From Bacteroidota bacterium (GTDB lineage Bacteria; Bacteroidota; Bacteroidia; Bacteroidales; GCA-2748055): DNA of 29,825 bases. This document shows, piece by piece, positions 6,888 to 15,626 of the stretch; within the stretch, counting starts at the first letter, position 1, and every line of letters starts with the position of its first letter. Under the pieces are notes generated by a model, which was not told the origin of the DNA, did no database searches, and saw only the letters and a program-made list of their open reading frames with translations. A program made the translations under genes and the position numbers. The stretch lies in the NCBI GenBank assembly GCA_024244665.1, contig JAAEOI010000545.1:1-29825 (forward strand), in the 5' to 3' direction.

Positions 6888-6938
6888 GCATCGTCGTTTA
6901 ATATCACTCCATAGGAAAGCCTATCTAAATAAAACAAT

Positions 6939-7532
6939 CTACTTTTCGTAGAAGTGCATCTCGCGCATGTATGTGTAGGCCGGGGCCGGGACCAGGTGGC
7001 GGATGTCCTTGCCTTCACTGATGGCCTTGCGGATAGAGCTTGAGGAGATCTCCATCAGGGGTGCGTTGACCACGGTGGTGTTGGGGATGGATTTCAGTGA
7101 TTCCGGGTCAACTCCGGGACGAGGGTAGATGAGCCGGTGGTAGTTCCGGCTGATCAGGTCTGCATTTTTCCATTTTTGAAAGGTTCGAATCTGGTCGGCT
7201 CCCATGACCAGGTGGAAGTTGTGACCGGGGTGCTTTTCTCCCAGGTAGGTGAGGGTATCGATGGTGTAGGAGGGGGTGGAGAGTTTGAATTCAATATCCG
7301 ATACCCGGAACCTGTCGTCGTCTTCCAGGGCAAGCCGGACCATTTCCAGCCTGTGGTGGTCACCGAGCAGCGATTTTTTCTCTTTCAGGGGATTCTGGGG
7401 GCTCACCACGAACCAGAGCTGGTCCAGATCACTATATTCAATCATGTAGTTGGCAATGGCCAGGTGCCCGATATGAACAGGGTTGAAGGAGCCGAAATAG
7501 AGTCCTGTTTTTATGATGCGATTAAACTCCAC
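6939..7532 (-). CDS. nadD: Nicotinate-nucleotide adenylyltransferase
   Basis: This 197-residue enzyme makes deamido-NAD from nicotinate mononucleotide and ATP. It has the nucleotidyltransferase HxGH motif at H20-I-G-H23 within GSFNPVHIGHLAI, and the C-terminal ISSSSIR motif at about 162-168. Its length is normal for NadD. It is the last gene of a yicC-gmk-nadD run and starts two bases after the gmk stop, so it is probably cotranscribed. This gene order is common in Bacteroidota. Confidence 0.95.
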   Translation of the reverse strand: MEFNRIIKTGLYFGSFNPVHIGHLAIANYMIEYSDLDQLWFVVSPQNPLKEKKSLLGDHHRLEMVRLALEDDDRFRVSDIEFKLSTPSYTIDTLTYLGEKHPGHNFHLVMGADQIRTFQKWKNADLISRNYHRLIYPRPGVDPESLKSIPNTTVVNAPLMEISSSSIRKAISEGKDIRHLVPAPAYTYMREMHFYEK

Positions 7533-7534
7533 CT

Positions 7535-8107
7535 TCAGACGGATTTTGAAAGGAAATCACGTACCATAGTTTCGGCATCCTTAAGTGCTTTTTCAAGGGA
7601 GTCATTGACCAGGATATAGTCAAATTCCGGGGCAAAACTGAGTTCATATTCAGCTTTCCCAACTCTTTTTTGAAGAGATTCCTCATCATCGGTTCCCCTG
7701 GAACGGAGCCGCTCTTCCATGACCTCTATTGAAGGAGGTTCCACAAAAATCGACAGGGCCTTTCCACCGTAAGCCTTTTTCAGGTTCAGTCCGCCGACTA
7801 CATCGATATCGAACAGAGCATGGTGCCCTTCGTCCCAGATGCGGTCCACCTCGCTTTTAAGGGTGCCATAATACTGGTCAGGGTAGACCTCTTCCCACTC
7901 AATGAACTCATTGTTTTCGATTTTCTCTCTGAACAGTTGGGGAGTGATATAGTGGTACTCCCTTCCGTGAACCTCGCCCTGCCTCGGTTTCCTGGAGGTG
8001 GCGGAGATGCTGAATGCAAGTCCGAGCCCAAGTTTCATCAGGTGTTGTACGATGGTAGATTTTCCGGAACCCGACGGGGCGCAGAATATAAGCAGTTTAC
8101 CCTCCAT
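7535..8107 (-). CDS. gmk: Guanylate kinase
   Basis: This 190-residue cytosolic kinase phosphorylates GMP to GDP. The P-loop APSGSGKST lies at residues 10-18. The GMP-binding segment SATSRKPRQGEVHGREYHY lies at about 35-53, followed by the family's FIEWEEVYPDQYYGT. Length is normal. It lies between yicC and nadD on the minus strand, 17 bases from the yicC stop. Confidence 0.96.
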   Translation of the reverse strand: MEGKLLIFCAPSGSGKSTIVQHLMKLGLGLAFSISATSRKPRQGEVHGREYHYITPQLFREKIENNEFIEWEEVYPDQYYGTLKSEVDRIWDEGHHALFDIDVVGGLNLKKAYGGKALSIFVEPPSIEVMEERLRSRGTDDEESLQKRVGKAEYELSFAPEFDYILVNDSLEKALKDAETMVRDFLSKSV

Positions 8108-8124
8108 AGTTGAGCCGTATTATT

Positions 8125-9000
8125 TTAGAGTACGTTGAGGATCTGTTCCTTGATGCGCTCCAGCTCATCCTTCATCACCACCACCAGGCGCTGGATCTCG
8201 ACATGGTTAGCCTTGGATCCCAGGGTGTTGATCTCACGGCCCATCTCCTGGGATATGAATCCCAGTTTTTTACCCACCGGGCAATCATTATCCATGGTCT
8301 CCAGGAAATAGCTGCAGTGGTTGGCCAGCCGTACTTTCTCTTCCGATATGTCAAGCTTCTCCATGTAAAAGATCAGCTCCTGCTCGAAGCGGTTCTCATC
8401 CATCTCCTCCTTTCCAAGAAATTCGGAGAGATTGGTCCCGATGCGCTCCCGGATTCGGGCAATACGCTCACCCTCCATTTTTTCAATGTCTGACAACCTG
8501 GCCGAGATGGCCTCAACCCGTTCACGAAGGTCCTTGTCAAGGGATTCACCCTCCTGGTGTCTGAAGCCGTTCACCTGCAGGAGCGCCTGCTGCAGGCTCT
8601 CCTTTACCGAATTCCACTCCTCATCCTCCAGTTCTGTCCGGTAGTTCCGGATGGTGTCGGGCATTCGCATCACAATGGACAGAAGATCCTGGGATGCATT
8701 CACTCCAAGCTCAGTTGAAATCCTGTTCAGCTGCTCAAAGTAATCCTTTACCACCGGCTCGTTGATGGTCCCCGATGAGGCCTCTTCCGAGAGTTCATAG
8801 AAGAAACTGCACTCCACCTTCCCACGTTCCAGGGTGCTTGCGATCAGTTTCCTGATCTCAAGTTCCTTCTCCTTGTAGAGGGAGGGTATCCTGGCATTGG
8901 TGTCCAGCTGTTTGCTGTTGAGCGATCTGATCTCGATGGTCAGTTTTTTATCGGGTAAAAGGGATTCGGCCTTACCATAGCCTGTCATTGATCTGATCAT
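8125..9000 (-). CDS. yicC: YicC/YloC-family endoribonuclease
   Basis: This 291-residue protein begins MIRSMTGYGKAE and ends MKDELERIKEQILNVL, the conserved ends of the YicC/YloC family. The middle is rich in predicted helix and coiled coil. Family members have been described as endoribonucleases acting in RNA decay. The first ATG is supported because family proteins start MIRSMT. A perfect TATATTTG -7 element lies only four bases before this ATG, so the mRNA may be leaderless. It heads a yicC-gmk-nadD operon and starts 17 bases after the end of the sensor-kinase gene. Confidence 0.93.
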   Translation of the reverse strand: MIRSMTGYGKAESLLPDKKLTIEIRSLNSKQLDTNARIPSLYKEKELEIRKLIASTLERGKVECSFFYELSEEASSGTINEPVVKDYFEQLNRISTELGVNASQDLLSIVMRMPDTIRNYRTELEDEEWNSVKESLQQALLQVNGFRHQEGESLDKDLRERVEAISARLSDIEKMEGERIARIRERIGTNLSEFLGKEEMDENRFEQELIFYMEKLDISEEKVRLANHCSYFLETMDNDCPVGKKLGFISQEMGREINTLGSKANHVEIQRLVVVMKDELERIKEQILNVL

Positions 9001-9004
9001 GATT

Positions 9005-9012
9005 CAAATATA
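9005..9012 (-). promoter_or_regulatory. Candidate -7 element (TATATTTG), 4 nt before yicC
   Basis: On the minus strand TATATTTG matches TAnnTTTG exactly and lies in the 17-base gap between the sensor-kinase stop and the yicC ATG. With a start site a few bases downstream, the transcript would begin at the initiation codon. The same four-base spacing is seen before the gene at 85. Confidence 0.5.
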
Positions 9013-9017
9013 GTGAC

Positions 9018-12000
9018 TTAATTGGACATGGGGAGGGTGAAGCTGAAGGTGGAGCCCACACCCGGTTCACTTTGGACCGAAATTTCTCCTCCGTTTTTTT
9101 CCACGAATTCCCGGCAGATAATCAGTCCCAGCCCGGTCCCTTTTTCACCGGCGGTACCAACAGCTTTGTATTTCTCATCGATCCGGAACAGTTTCCCGAT
9201 ATATTCACCGGGGATGCCGATGCCCTCATCCATAACACTCACCTCGTGGAGTTCTTCAGTTGACTCCACTTTTATTGCCACCTTCTTGTCTTTGTCGGTG
9301 AACTTGACTGCGTTGGTAACCAGATTGCGGATTACGCTGTTGATCATATCACGGTCCCCATAAGCATAAATCTGATCCTGATCGGATGATTGGAGTATGA
9401 TCCCTTTCTTCTCGGCCGATAGCTTATGAAGGTTGATGTTCTCCTGGATCAGAGAGGAGAGGTTGAATCTGACTGGTTCATATTTGATCCGGCCCCTTTG
9501 CGACCTGGACCAGGTGAGCAGATTCTCCAGCAAATCGAGCAGGTGTTTCACCGACTTGTTGATCTTACTGAACCCGGCCCTGTGATCGTCAACATCTGTA
9601 TCGTTAAAATTTTCCACCATTAGTTCACTGATGGAGAGCAGGCTGGAGAAGGGATTCTTAAGGTCGTGTGAGATGATGGAGAAGAATTTATCCTTGGTGG
9701 CATTGAGCTCCATCAGGTTTTTTTCAGACTTGCGAAGGGCCTCATTAGCCAGACTGATCTGCTGGTTCTGGTATTTCAACAGGCGGTTGGTGCGTGATTT
9801 GACCAGGTAGATGACAACCAGCACTGCAAGTCCGCTAGACACGAGGACCTCCAGGAGAATGAACCACCACAGCTGCCACATGGGAGGGGTGACCACAATC
9901 TTCAGCTCCATAGGAGTGTCGCTTCTGAAACCGTCACTATTTTCAGCCACCACTTTCAGGATGTAGGTGCCAGCCTTCAGGTTGGCGTAGGAGACATAGT
10001 TACGTTTCCCGGCCCGGGTCCACTCAGATTCCAGGTTCTCCATAATATAGGAGTAGTTGAGCTTCTCCGACTGCATGTTATTCAGTGCGGCGAACTCCAT
10101 GGAGATATGCCGGAGGTTATAGTCGAGGACAATCTCTTCCAGGTAGGAGGCATTTTCGCTTGAGTAAAACTCACCATCATATTCGATGATGCTGAGGGGA
10201 GTCTCCTTGAACTGATCTTCCAGGTCGATTCCGGCAATCTGTACTTTTTTGCCCAGTACCTCAAGACTGGTGAGGGTTACCTGGGGAACCTTTCGGACCG
10301 GTTCCAGGAAATCGGGATCAATGATATTGAGCCCGTATACACCCCCGAAATAGAGCTTGCCGTCGTCTCCCCTGTAGTAGGCTCCACCATTGAATTCGTT
10401 GCTCTGCAGACCATCGTTCATGTCGAAGTTCTTCACATTGAAATCCTCCAGTCCGAAGCGGATGATTCCCCGGTTGGAGCTGAGCCATACGCGGTTCTCA
10501 TTGTCGGGAAGAACGCTGTATATTACCTCGCTGGCCAGACCTTCCCCAACTCCGAAGCGGCGGAAGGAGCCAGTGCCCGGGTAAAACATATTAAGTCCGC
10601 TGTTGGTACCGATCCAAAACCTTCTCATCTCATCCTGGTAAATGGAGAAGACGATGTTATCGGAGATGGTATTTGGATCCTCCGGATCGTGAATGAAATT
10701 TGTAAAAGTTTCATTTTCCGTATCCATCCTGCTTAGGCCTCCTCCATAGGTTCCGATCCACAGGTGCTCATCATCATCCAGGAACATGCTCGAATAGATG
10801 AAATCATGGGAGATGGAAGAGGGGTCATTGTCATCGTGAAGATAATTTTTGAACTCCCCACTCTCCGGATCGAAGAGGTTGAGTCCGTGCCGGGTTCCCA
10901 CCCATATCCTGCCCAGGGGGTCCTCGTAGATGGCCCTGACCGAGTTGTCAGAGATGGAAGCGGGGTTGCCGGGGTCGTGCTGATAGTGCCTGAAGGAAAG
11001 GCTCCCGGGCTGAAACAGGTTCAGTCCTCCCCCGTCAGTTCCGATCCAGATACGGTCCTTACTATCCTGGTATACCTTGCGGACCGAAGAATTGGAGAGG
11101 GAGGAGGGATCGAAAGGATCGTGGTCGAAATGCCGGAATGTGCCATGTTCCTTGTTATAGCAGCTGATTCCATATGCGTTGGTTCCGAACCAGATATTGT
11201 TATTTGAAGTTTCGCAGATCGTCCAGATAAAGGAAGAGGCCAGGCTGTTTGTAGTGAAAGGGTTGTTCTTGAAGAGCGTAAACTGGTTGGCCTTTGGATC
11301 AAGAATACTTATCCCTGCTCCGAAGGTGCCGAACCAGAGTACCCCGGAACGGTCCTCATAGATGCAATTCACCGAATTTTCGGAGAGGCTGTTGGGATCG
11401 GCCGGGTTATGCGTATATTGGTTGTATGCAAGGGTTGCCGGGTTGATCTTAAATACCCCATCGCCAAAAGATCCGTACCAGAGGGAGCCTTCCTGGTCTT
11501 CCAGCAGGGGCTCCACCGGGTTGAGGACTAGTGAATGGGTGCTATTTCCTCCCTCCAGAACCTTGATCAATCCCTCCTGCTGGCCCCTGTAGCAGAACAG
11601 CCCTTCGGAGGTCTGGACCCACACCTGTTCCAGGCGGTCCACCAGGAGCCCACGGATTTCTGAAAGCATCTGCCCCGGAAGTGCTGGGATAATCTGGTGT
11701 TCTCCCAGGCCCGACAGGTCCACCTCCACCAGTCCCATATCTGTCCCAAGCCATAATGACCCGGTACTCTGCGTCATGCAGTAGACAGCAGTCCGGGGAG
11801 TAATAATTCCGTTGGCTGTTTCATTAAAAAAGAGCCCTGATTTACGATCCTGGGTGTAGAGGCCCCTGTGCGTTCCGATCCACAGAGTGCCAGACCTGTC
11901 AAGGGCAAATTCGCTGATGAGGGAGGTGAGACCTTCCAACTCCGGTTCCACTGGAGTCACCCGGGTTACCTCCCCGGTAAACCTGTCCACCCGGTTGAGC

Positions 12001-12455
12001 CCCCCGAAAGTGCCAACCCAGACATCGTTCCGAAGATCAGCTATGAGGGCCGAAATGGTATCGTTTGAGAGCGACTGGATCGATCCGGGTTCATGCTTCA
12101 GGGTATTGAAAATCCCTTTACTTGGGTTGTACATAGTCAGCCCTCCCCTGGAGCCAAGCCAGATCATCCCGGCCTTATCCTCGTAAATTTGCTCGATCCA
12201 TTTATTGGCCAGAATGTAGTGCTGATCTGTGGTTGCTCCATAAACTGTAATGGATTGACCATCATATTTATTCAGTCCGTCCTCGGTGCCGAACCACATG
12301 AAACCCTTGGAATCCTGGGCGATATTGTATACCGAACTGAGTGACAGTCCGTCGTTAATGGTAATTCTTTTGAAGCGGATATATTCTTCCTGTCCGTGTA
12401 GTGTTGACAGGCAGATCAGGGTCAGGGTGAAAAAGGAGACAATTCGTCCAAACAT
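9018..12455 (-). CDS. Two-propeller (Reg_prop/Y_Y_Y) sensor histidine kinase
   Basis: This 1145-residue envelope sensor starts with a signal peptide (FFTLTLICLSTLHGQ). It then has about fifteen repeats of the form W-(I/L/F/V)-G-T-x-x-G-L, enough for two seven-bladed propellers (about residues 25-730). A Y_Y_Y domain follows (about 790-855), then a membrane helix (about 858-884) and a short coiled coil. The HisKA box has H930 in SIISHDLKNPF, and the HATPase has the N box LVTNAVKF, DEGIGIP and GEKGTGLGLI. Unlike many Bacteroidota hybrid sensors it has no receiver or AraC domain, so it needs a separate response regulator, and none is encoded here. No polysaccharide locus is adjacent, so the signal is unknown. 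Confidence 0.93.
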   Translation of the reverse strand: MFGRIVSFFTLTLICLSTLHGQEEYIRFKRITINDGLSLSSVYNIAQDSKGFMWFGTEDGLNKYDGQSITVYGATTDQHYILANKWIEQIYEDKAGMIWLGSRGGLTMYNPSKGIFNTLKHEPGSIQSLSNDTISALIADLRNDVWVGTFGGLNRVDRFTGEVTRVTPVEPELEGLTSLISEFALDRSGTLWIGTHRGLYTQDRKSGLFFNETANGIITPRTAVYCMTQSTGSLWLGTDMGLVEVDLSGLGEHQIIPALPGQMLSEIRGLLVDRLEQVWVQTSEGLFCYRGQQEGLIKVLEGGNSTHSLVLNPVEPLLEDQEGSLWYGSFGDGVFKINPATLAYNQYTHNPADPNSLSENSVNCIYEDRSGVLWFGTFGAGISILDPKANQFTLFKNNPFTTNSLASSFIWTICETSNNNIWFGTNAYGISCYNKEHGTFRHFDHDPFDPSSLSNSSVRKVYQDSKDRIWIGTDGGGLNLFQPGSLSFRHYQHDPGNPASISDNSVRAIYEDPLGRIWVGTRHGLNLFDPESGEFKNYLHDDNDPSSISHDFIYSSMFLDDDEHLWIGTYGGGLSRMDTENETFTNFIHDPEDPNTISDNIVFSIYQDEMRRFWIGTNSGLNMFYPGTGSFRRFGVGEGLASEVIYSVLPDNENRVWLSSNRGIIRFGLEDFNVKNFDMNDGLQSNEFNGGAYYRGDDGKLYFGGVYGLNIIDPDFLEPVRKVPQVTLTSLEVLGKKVQIAGIDLEDQFKETPLSIIEYDGEFYSSENASYLEEIVLDYNLRHISMEFAALNNMQSEKLNYSYIMENLESEWTRAGKRNYVSYANLKAGTYILKVVAENSDGFRSDTPMELKIVVTPPMWQLWWFILLEVLVSSGLAVLVVIYLVKSRTNRLLKYQNQQISLANEALRKSEKNLMELNATKDKFFSIISHDLKNPFSSLLSISELMVENFNDTDVDDHRAGFSKINKSVKHLLDLLENLLTWSRSQRGRIKYEPVRFNLSSLIQENINLHKLSAEKKGIILQSSDQDQIYAYGDRDMINSVIRNLVTNAVKFTDKDKKVAIKVESTEELHEVSVMDEGIGIPGEYIGKLFRIDEKYKAVGTAGEKGTGLGLIICREFVEKNGGEISVQSEPGVGSTFSFTLPMSN

Positions 12456-12490
12456 CCCGGTAGCTTAGTAGATAGTTTGTGTTTCATGCA

Positions 12491-12498
12491 CAAATATC
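12491..12498 (-). promoter_or_regulatory. Candidate -7 element (GATATTTG) for the sensor kinase
   Basis: On the minus strand GATATTTG matches TAnnTTTG at all but the first base and would give a leader of about 30 bases. TTTGTG (12494-12489 on the minus strand) pairs with CACAAA (12481-12476) around seven bases, giving a small hairpin near the 5' end. The 150-base gap 12456-12605 holds nothing else clear. Confidence 0.35.
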
Positions 12499-12605
12499 AA
12501 ACCAAGTTAGCCAATCGGGTGCTCCAAATCAAAATTAAATCGTTAAATATTGTAATAACTGTCACAAAGAGGGACAAAAAAACATGAATTTGAAAGCGGA
12601 AGATA

Positions 12606-14006
12606 CTATCGGGTAACAGTGGCCGGTTCAACTTTGGCTTTGACCACCGACTTATTTTTCCATCTTCCGGTGCGGTAGTAGATGATTGAGAGGACCATGC
12701 CCATGCCCCATCCGGAAGGTATGGACCACCAGATCCCTTCAGCGCCCAGACCGGCTCCCCTGATGTTGAATCCCAGGAAGTGGATTGACTCCTGGCTAAG
12801 GAAGACAGCAACTGGTATCCGGATAATCCAGAGGGAGAAGAGGGTGATAAACATGGGGATGAGGGTATCCCCGGCACCCCTCATCACACCGGAGTAGATG
12901 AACATGCCCGTAAACAGGAGGTAAAAGGAGGTGACGATGGTCAGGTAGTCTCCCCCGATCCGGATCACCTCCTGGTCGGTTGTGAAGAGCCCCATCAGGG
13001 GTGTTTTAAAGATAATGATCAGTGCGGTGATCCCGATGGCTACAAGTGATGCCATAAGCAGGGTCCGTGAAAGCCCTTTTTTGACCCGGTCCAGCTTGCC
13101 TGCACCTATGTTCTGGCCAACGAAGGTGGAGAGAGCTGTTGCGAAGACCATGGAGGGGATGATGGCCAGGCTGTCAAGCCTTCCTGCCGCTGTGTAAGCG
13201 GCCACAACATCAGTGCCGAACCCGTTCACAATGCTCATGAGTGCCAGCATGCCGATTGCCACAAAGGTTTGCTGCATGCCTGTGGGAAGCCCGATCCGGA
13301 GGCTCTGTTTGAAAATTTCCCAGTCGAATGCAAATTCACGAATGTTAAATCTGATCAGTTCATGGTTGCTGTTCAGGTAAAATACCGCTACCATGAAAGC
13401 CACTCCCTGGGCGATAATGGTTGCCAGGGCTGCGCCTTCAACACCCCAGCCCAGTCTGATAATGAAGAGCAGGTCGAGACCGATGTTAAGCACTGTGGCC
13501 AATACCATGAAATACAGCGGGGTAATTGAATCGCCCAGTCCCCGCAGGATGGCCGCAACACTGTTGTACCCAAAAAAAACCACCAGCCCCGATACGTAGA
13601 TGGTAAAGTAGGAGTTAGCGGAATCCATCAACTCTTCGGGCAGTTTGATCAGCCGGAAGATATCCTCCGAAAAGGTCAGTCCCACCACGGTCATGACAAC
13701 AGCGGTTATAGCCATGACGATGAAGATGGTATCGATAGCCCGCTTGACTTTTTTGAAATCCTTAGCCCCGAAAAACTGTGAGATCACAATGGTTCCACCG
13801 GTGGCGATACCTATGATCAGGGCAATCAGTGTGAAGATAATTGGAAACGATGCTCCCACCGAAGCCAGAGCTTCCTTGCCCAGGACACGGCCCACGATGA
13901 TCTGGTCCACAAAGGTATAGAGCTGTTGAAACATGTGTCCAAGCAGCATGGGGGCGGCAAACTTCAAGATGCCCCTGCCTTCACTACCCTGGGTTAAGTC
14001 TTTCAT
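12606..14006 (-). CDS. MATE-family efflux transporter
   Basis: This 466-residue inner-membrane protein begins MKDLTQGSEGRGILKFAAP and continues with QQLYTFVDQIIVGRVLG, a typical MATE N-terminus. Twelve hydrophobic segments are apparent, with the two-fold symmetry of the family; for example, LPEELMDSANSYFTIYVSG precedes the fourth. MATE proteins export cationic or hydrophobic compounds using Na+ or H+ gradients. The gene lies 104 bases downstream of tryptophanase on the same strand with no obvious terminator between them, so cotranscription is possible. Its substrate cannot be deduced. Confidence 0.93.
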   Translation of the reverse strand: MKDLTQGSEGRGILKFAAPMLLGHMFQQLYTFVDQIIVGRVLGKEALASVGASFPIIFTLIALIIGIATGGTIVISQFFGAKDFKKVKRAIDTIFIVMAITAVVMTVVGLTFSEDIFRLIKLPEELMDSANSYFTIYVSGLVVFFGYNSVAAILRGLGDSITPLYFMVLATVLNIGLDLLFIIRLGWGVEGAALATIIAQGVAFMVAVFYLNSNHELIRFNIREFAFDWEIFKQSLRIGLPTGMQQTFVAIGMLALMSIVNGFGTDVVAAYTAAGRLDSLAIIPSMVFATALSTFVGQNIGAGKLDRVKKGLSRTLLMASLVAIGITALIIIFKTPLMGLFTTDQEVIRIGGDYLTIVTSFYLLFTGMFIYSGVMRGAGDTLIPMFITLFSLWIIRIPVAVFLSQESIHFLGFNIRGAGLGAEGIWWSIPSGWGMGMVLSIIYYRTGRWKNKSVVKAKVEPATVTR

Positions 14007-14110
14007 TGTGATGAATAGGGCGGCAAAGATCGGTATTTTTATGGTCAGAGGGAAGCTTTACTGAGGATCGCTACAAAATATTAGTGTTTGTGAGTATTAT
14101 CCATCAGATA

Positions 14111-15484
14111 CTAGATCTTTTCCAGTTCTACAGTGAAGTGCCTCATGATGGGTGCTTCGTACCTGATTTTGTATCCCGAGGTGATCTTCTCCCTGCGCTT
14201 GTAAACATTTTGAAGGGCGGCAGCAACATAATCCATATGGTTGCGGGTGTAGACCCTCCGGGGGATGGTGAGGCGAAGCATCTCCAGCTTGGGATAGCGG
14301 TTCTCCCGGGTTTCAGGATCTCGGTCGGCAAGCAGTGTTCCGATCTCCACAGCCCGCACTCCTGACTCCTGGTAGAGCTCAACCGCCAGGGTCTGTGCGA
14401 TGTACTCCTCCCGGGGAACAATGGGCAGGAAGCGGGTGGCATCCACAAAGATGGCGTGCCCGCCAAAGGGTTCCTGCACCGGGATCCCTGCGTCGTGGAG
14501 TTTCTGGCCCAGGTAGTGGACCTGGTTGATCCGGCTCTCCAGGAAGCCAAAGGTGGTCGCCTCCTCCAATCCCTGTGCCAGTGCGGCCATGTCACGGCCC
14601 GACATACCCCCGTAGGTGATGTAGCCTTCGAACATGATGTTGAAGGTGGTGGCCTCCCGGTAGGTGGCCTTGCTTTTGAGGGCGATGAATCCGCCCATGT
14701 TCACAATGCCGTCCTTTTTACTGCTCATAGTCATCCCGTCGGCTAACGAAAACATCTCTCTGACAATCTCCTTGATGGAGATATTCTCGTAGCCTTTCTC
14801 ACGGGTTTTGATGAAGTAGGCGTTCTCTGCAAAACGTGCGGAATCGAAGATAACCGGGACTCCGTTGGAATCTGCAAATTCACGAACTTCCCTCAGGTTC
14901 TTCATACTCACCGGTTGTCCGCCGGTGGAGTTGCAGGTGATGGTGACGATGATCATGGGAATCCGCTCCTTGCCGTAGACCTGGAATACATTTTCCAGCT
15001 TATTCAGGTCCAGGTTCCCCTTGAAGGGGTGGTTGATCCTGGTGTCGCCCGCCTCATCGATGGTGCAGTCGAAAGCCGAGGCCTTCCTGAACTCAATGTG
15101 GCCCTTGGTGGTGTCGAAGTGCGCATTACCCGGCACCACATTACCCTCTTTTACCATAACCGAGAAGAGTACATTCTCGGCGGCTCGGCCCTGGTGGGTG
15201 GGGATCACGTAGGGGAACCCGGTAAGTGAAGTGACGGTCTCATGCAGCCGGTCGAAGGACTTGCTTCCCGCGTAGGACTCATCGCCGGTCATCATGGCTG
15301 CCCACTGCTCCTGGCTCATGGCACCGGTTCCGGAGTCGGTGAGCAGGTCGATAAAGACCTGTTCGCTCTTCAGGTTAAACATATTGTAGCTGGCCTCTTT
15401 GATCCATTTTGCGCGATCCACAGCCGTACTGGGATGCATGGATTCGATCATCTTGATCTTATATGGTTCTGCGTATGGTAGCAT
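14111..15484 (-). CDS. tnaA: Tryptophanase
   Basis: This 457-residue PLP enzyme cleaves L-tryptophan to indole, pyruvate and ammonia. The PLP lysine is K257 in MSSKKDGIVNMGG, and THQGRAAENVLFS binds the cofactor phosphate. Two positions separate it from tyrosine phenol-lyase: D124 in HFDTTKGH (Thr124 in phenol-lyase) and I381 in RAVEIGTLL (Arg381 in phenol-lyase). Both match tryptophanase. The ATG at 15484 gives MLPYAEPYKIKMIE, which aligns with the start of known family members. An upstream extension in the same frame runs through heptamer repeats and is not credible. A repeat run and an apparent 140-base leader lie upstream. Confidence 0.93.
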   Translation of the reverse strand: MLPYAEPYKIKMIESMHPSTAVDRAKWIKEASYNMFNLKSEQVFIDLLTDSGTGAMSQEQWAAMMTGDESYAGSKSFDRLHETVTSLTGFPYVIPTHQGRAAENVLFSVMVKEGNVVPGNAHFDTTKGHIEFRKASAFDCTIDEAGDTRINHPFKGNLDLNKLENVFQVYGKERIPMIIVTITCNSTGGQPVSMKNLREVREFADSNGVPVIFDSARFAENAYFIKTREKGYENISIKEIVREMFSLADGMTMSSKKDGIVNMGGFIALKSKATYREATTFNIMFEGYITYGGMSGRDMAALAQGLEEATTFGFLESRINQVHYLGQKLHDAGIPVQEPFGGHAIFVDATRFLPIVPREEYIAQTLAVELYQESGVRAVEIGTLLADRDPETRENRYPKLEMLRLTIPRRVYTRNHMDYVAAALQNVYKRREKITSGYKIRYEAPIMRHFTVELEKI

Positions 15485-15555
15485 GGTAAATGGGTAAATA
15501 AATGTGTACTGAGTACTGTCTACTGAGTACTGAGCACTGAACACTGAGTACTGAG
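15484..15555. repeat. Degenerate heptamer repeat run in the tnaA leader
   Basis: On the plus strand, TGGTAAA and TGGGTAAA are followed by seven units read from 15507: TACTGAG, TACTGTC, TACTGAG, TACTGAG, CACTGAA, CACTGAG, TACTGAG (to 15555). The run touches the tnaA start codon. The opening resembles the repeat run between the oxidoreductase subunit genes at 6204. Such seven-base degenerate tandem repeats occur in gaps of other bacterial genomes. What spreads or maintains them here is unknown. Confidence 0.75.
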
Positions 15556-15618
15556 TACATCCCTGTTCTTGATGTTCAGGAAAAGCTGTTTGCCCGATAT
15601 GGAATAGATGGAGTTCAT
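15520..15618 (-). CDS. Small upstream ORF in the tnaA leader (32 codons, doubtful)
   Basis: From the ATG at 15618 a 32-codon frame reads MNSIYSISGKQLFLNIKNRD followed by VLSTQCSVLSTQ and a TAG at 15522-15520. The last eleven or so codons are made by the heptamer repeats. It lies just downstream of the candidate tnaA promoter, where enterobacteria have the tnaC leader peptide, but it contains no tryptophan and does not resemble TnaC. It may be chance. Confidence 0.2.
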   Translation of the reverse strand: MNSIYSISGKQLFLNIKNRDVLSTQCSVLSTQ

Positions 15619-15625
15619 ATCCGGG
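15593..15625 (-). promoter_or_regulatory. Hairpin at the 5' end of the presumed tnaA mRNA
   Basis: On the minus strand CCCGGATATG (15625-15616) pairs with CATATCGGG (15601-15593) with one bulged base around a 14-base loop. It begins two bases after the candidate -7 element, so it would be at the very 5' end of the transcript. The ATG of the small upstream ORF is within the 5' arm. Confidence 0.45.
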
Positions 15626-15626
15626 A

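Noticed and set aside
14111..15484. Identification as tyrosine phenol-lyase
   Set aside because: The diagnostic positions are Asp124 and Ile381, as in tryptophanase, rather than Thr and Arg.
15484..15555. CRISPR array
   Set aside because: The units are seven bases long and contiguous with no spacers, and no cas genes are present.
15520..15618. TnaC-type tryptophan-sensing leader peptide
   Set aside because: The frame has no tryptophan and no TnaC-like WFN...D...P pattern. It is kept only as an uncharacterised upstream ORF.
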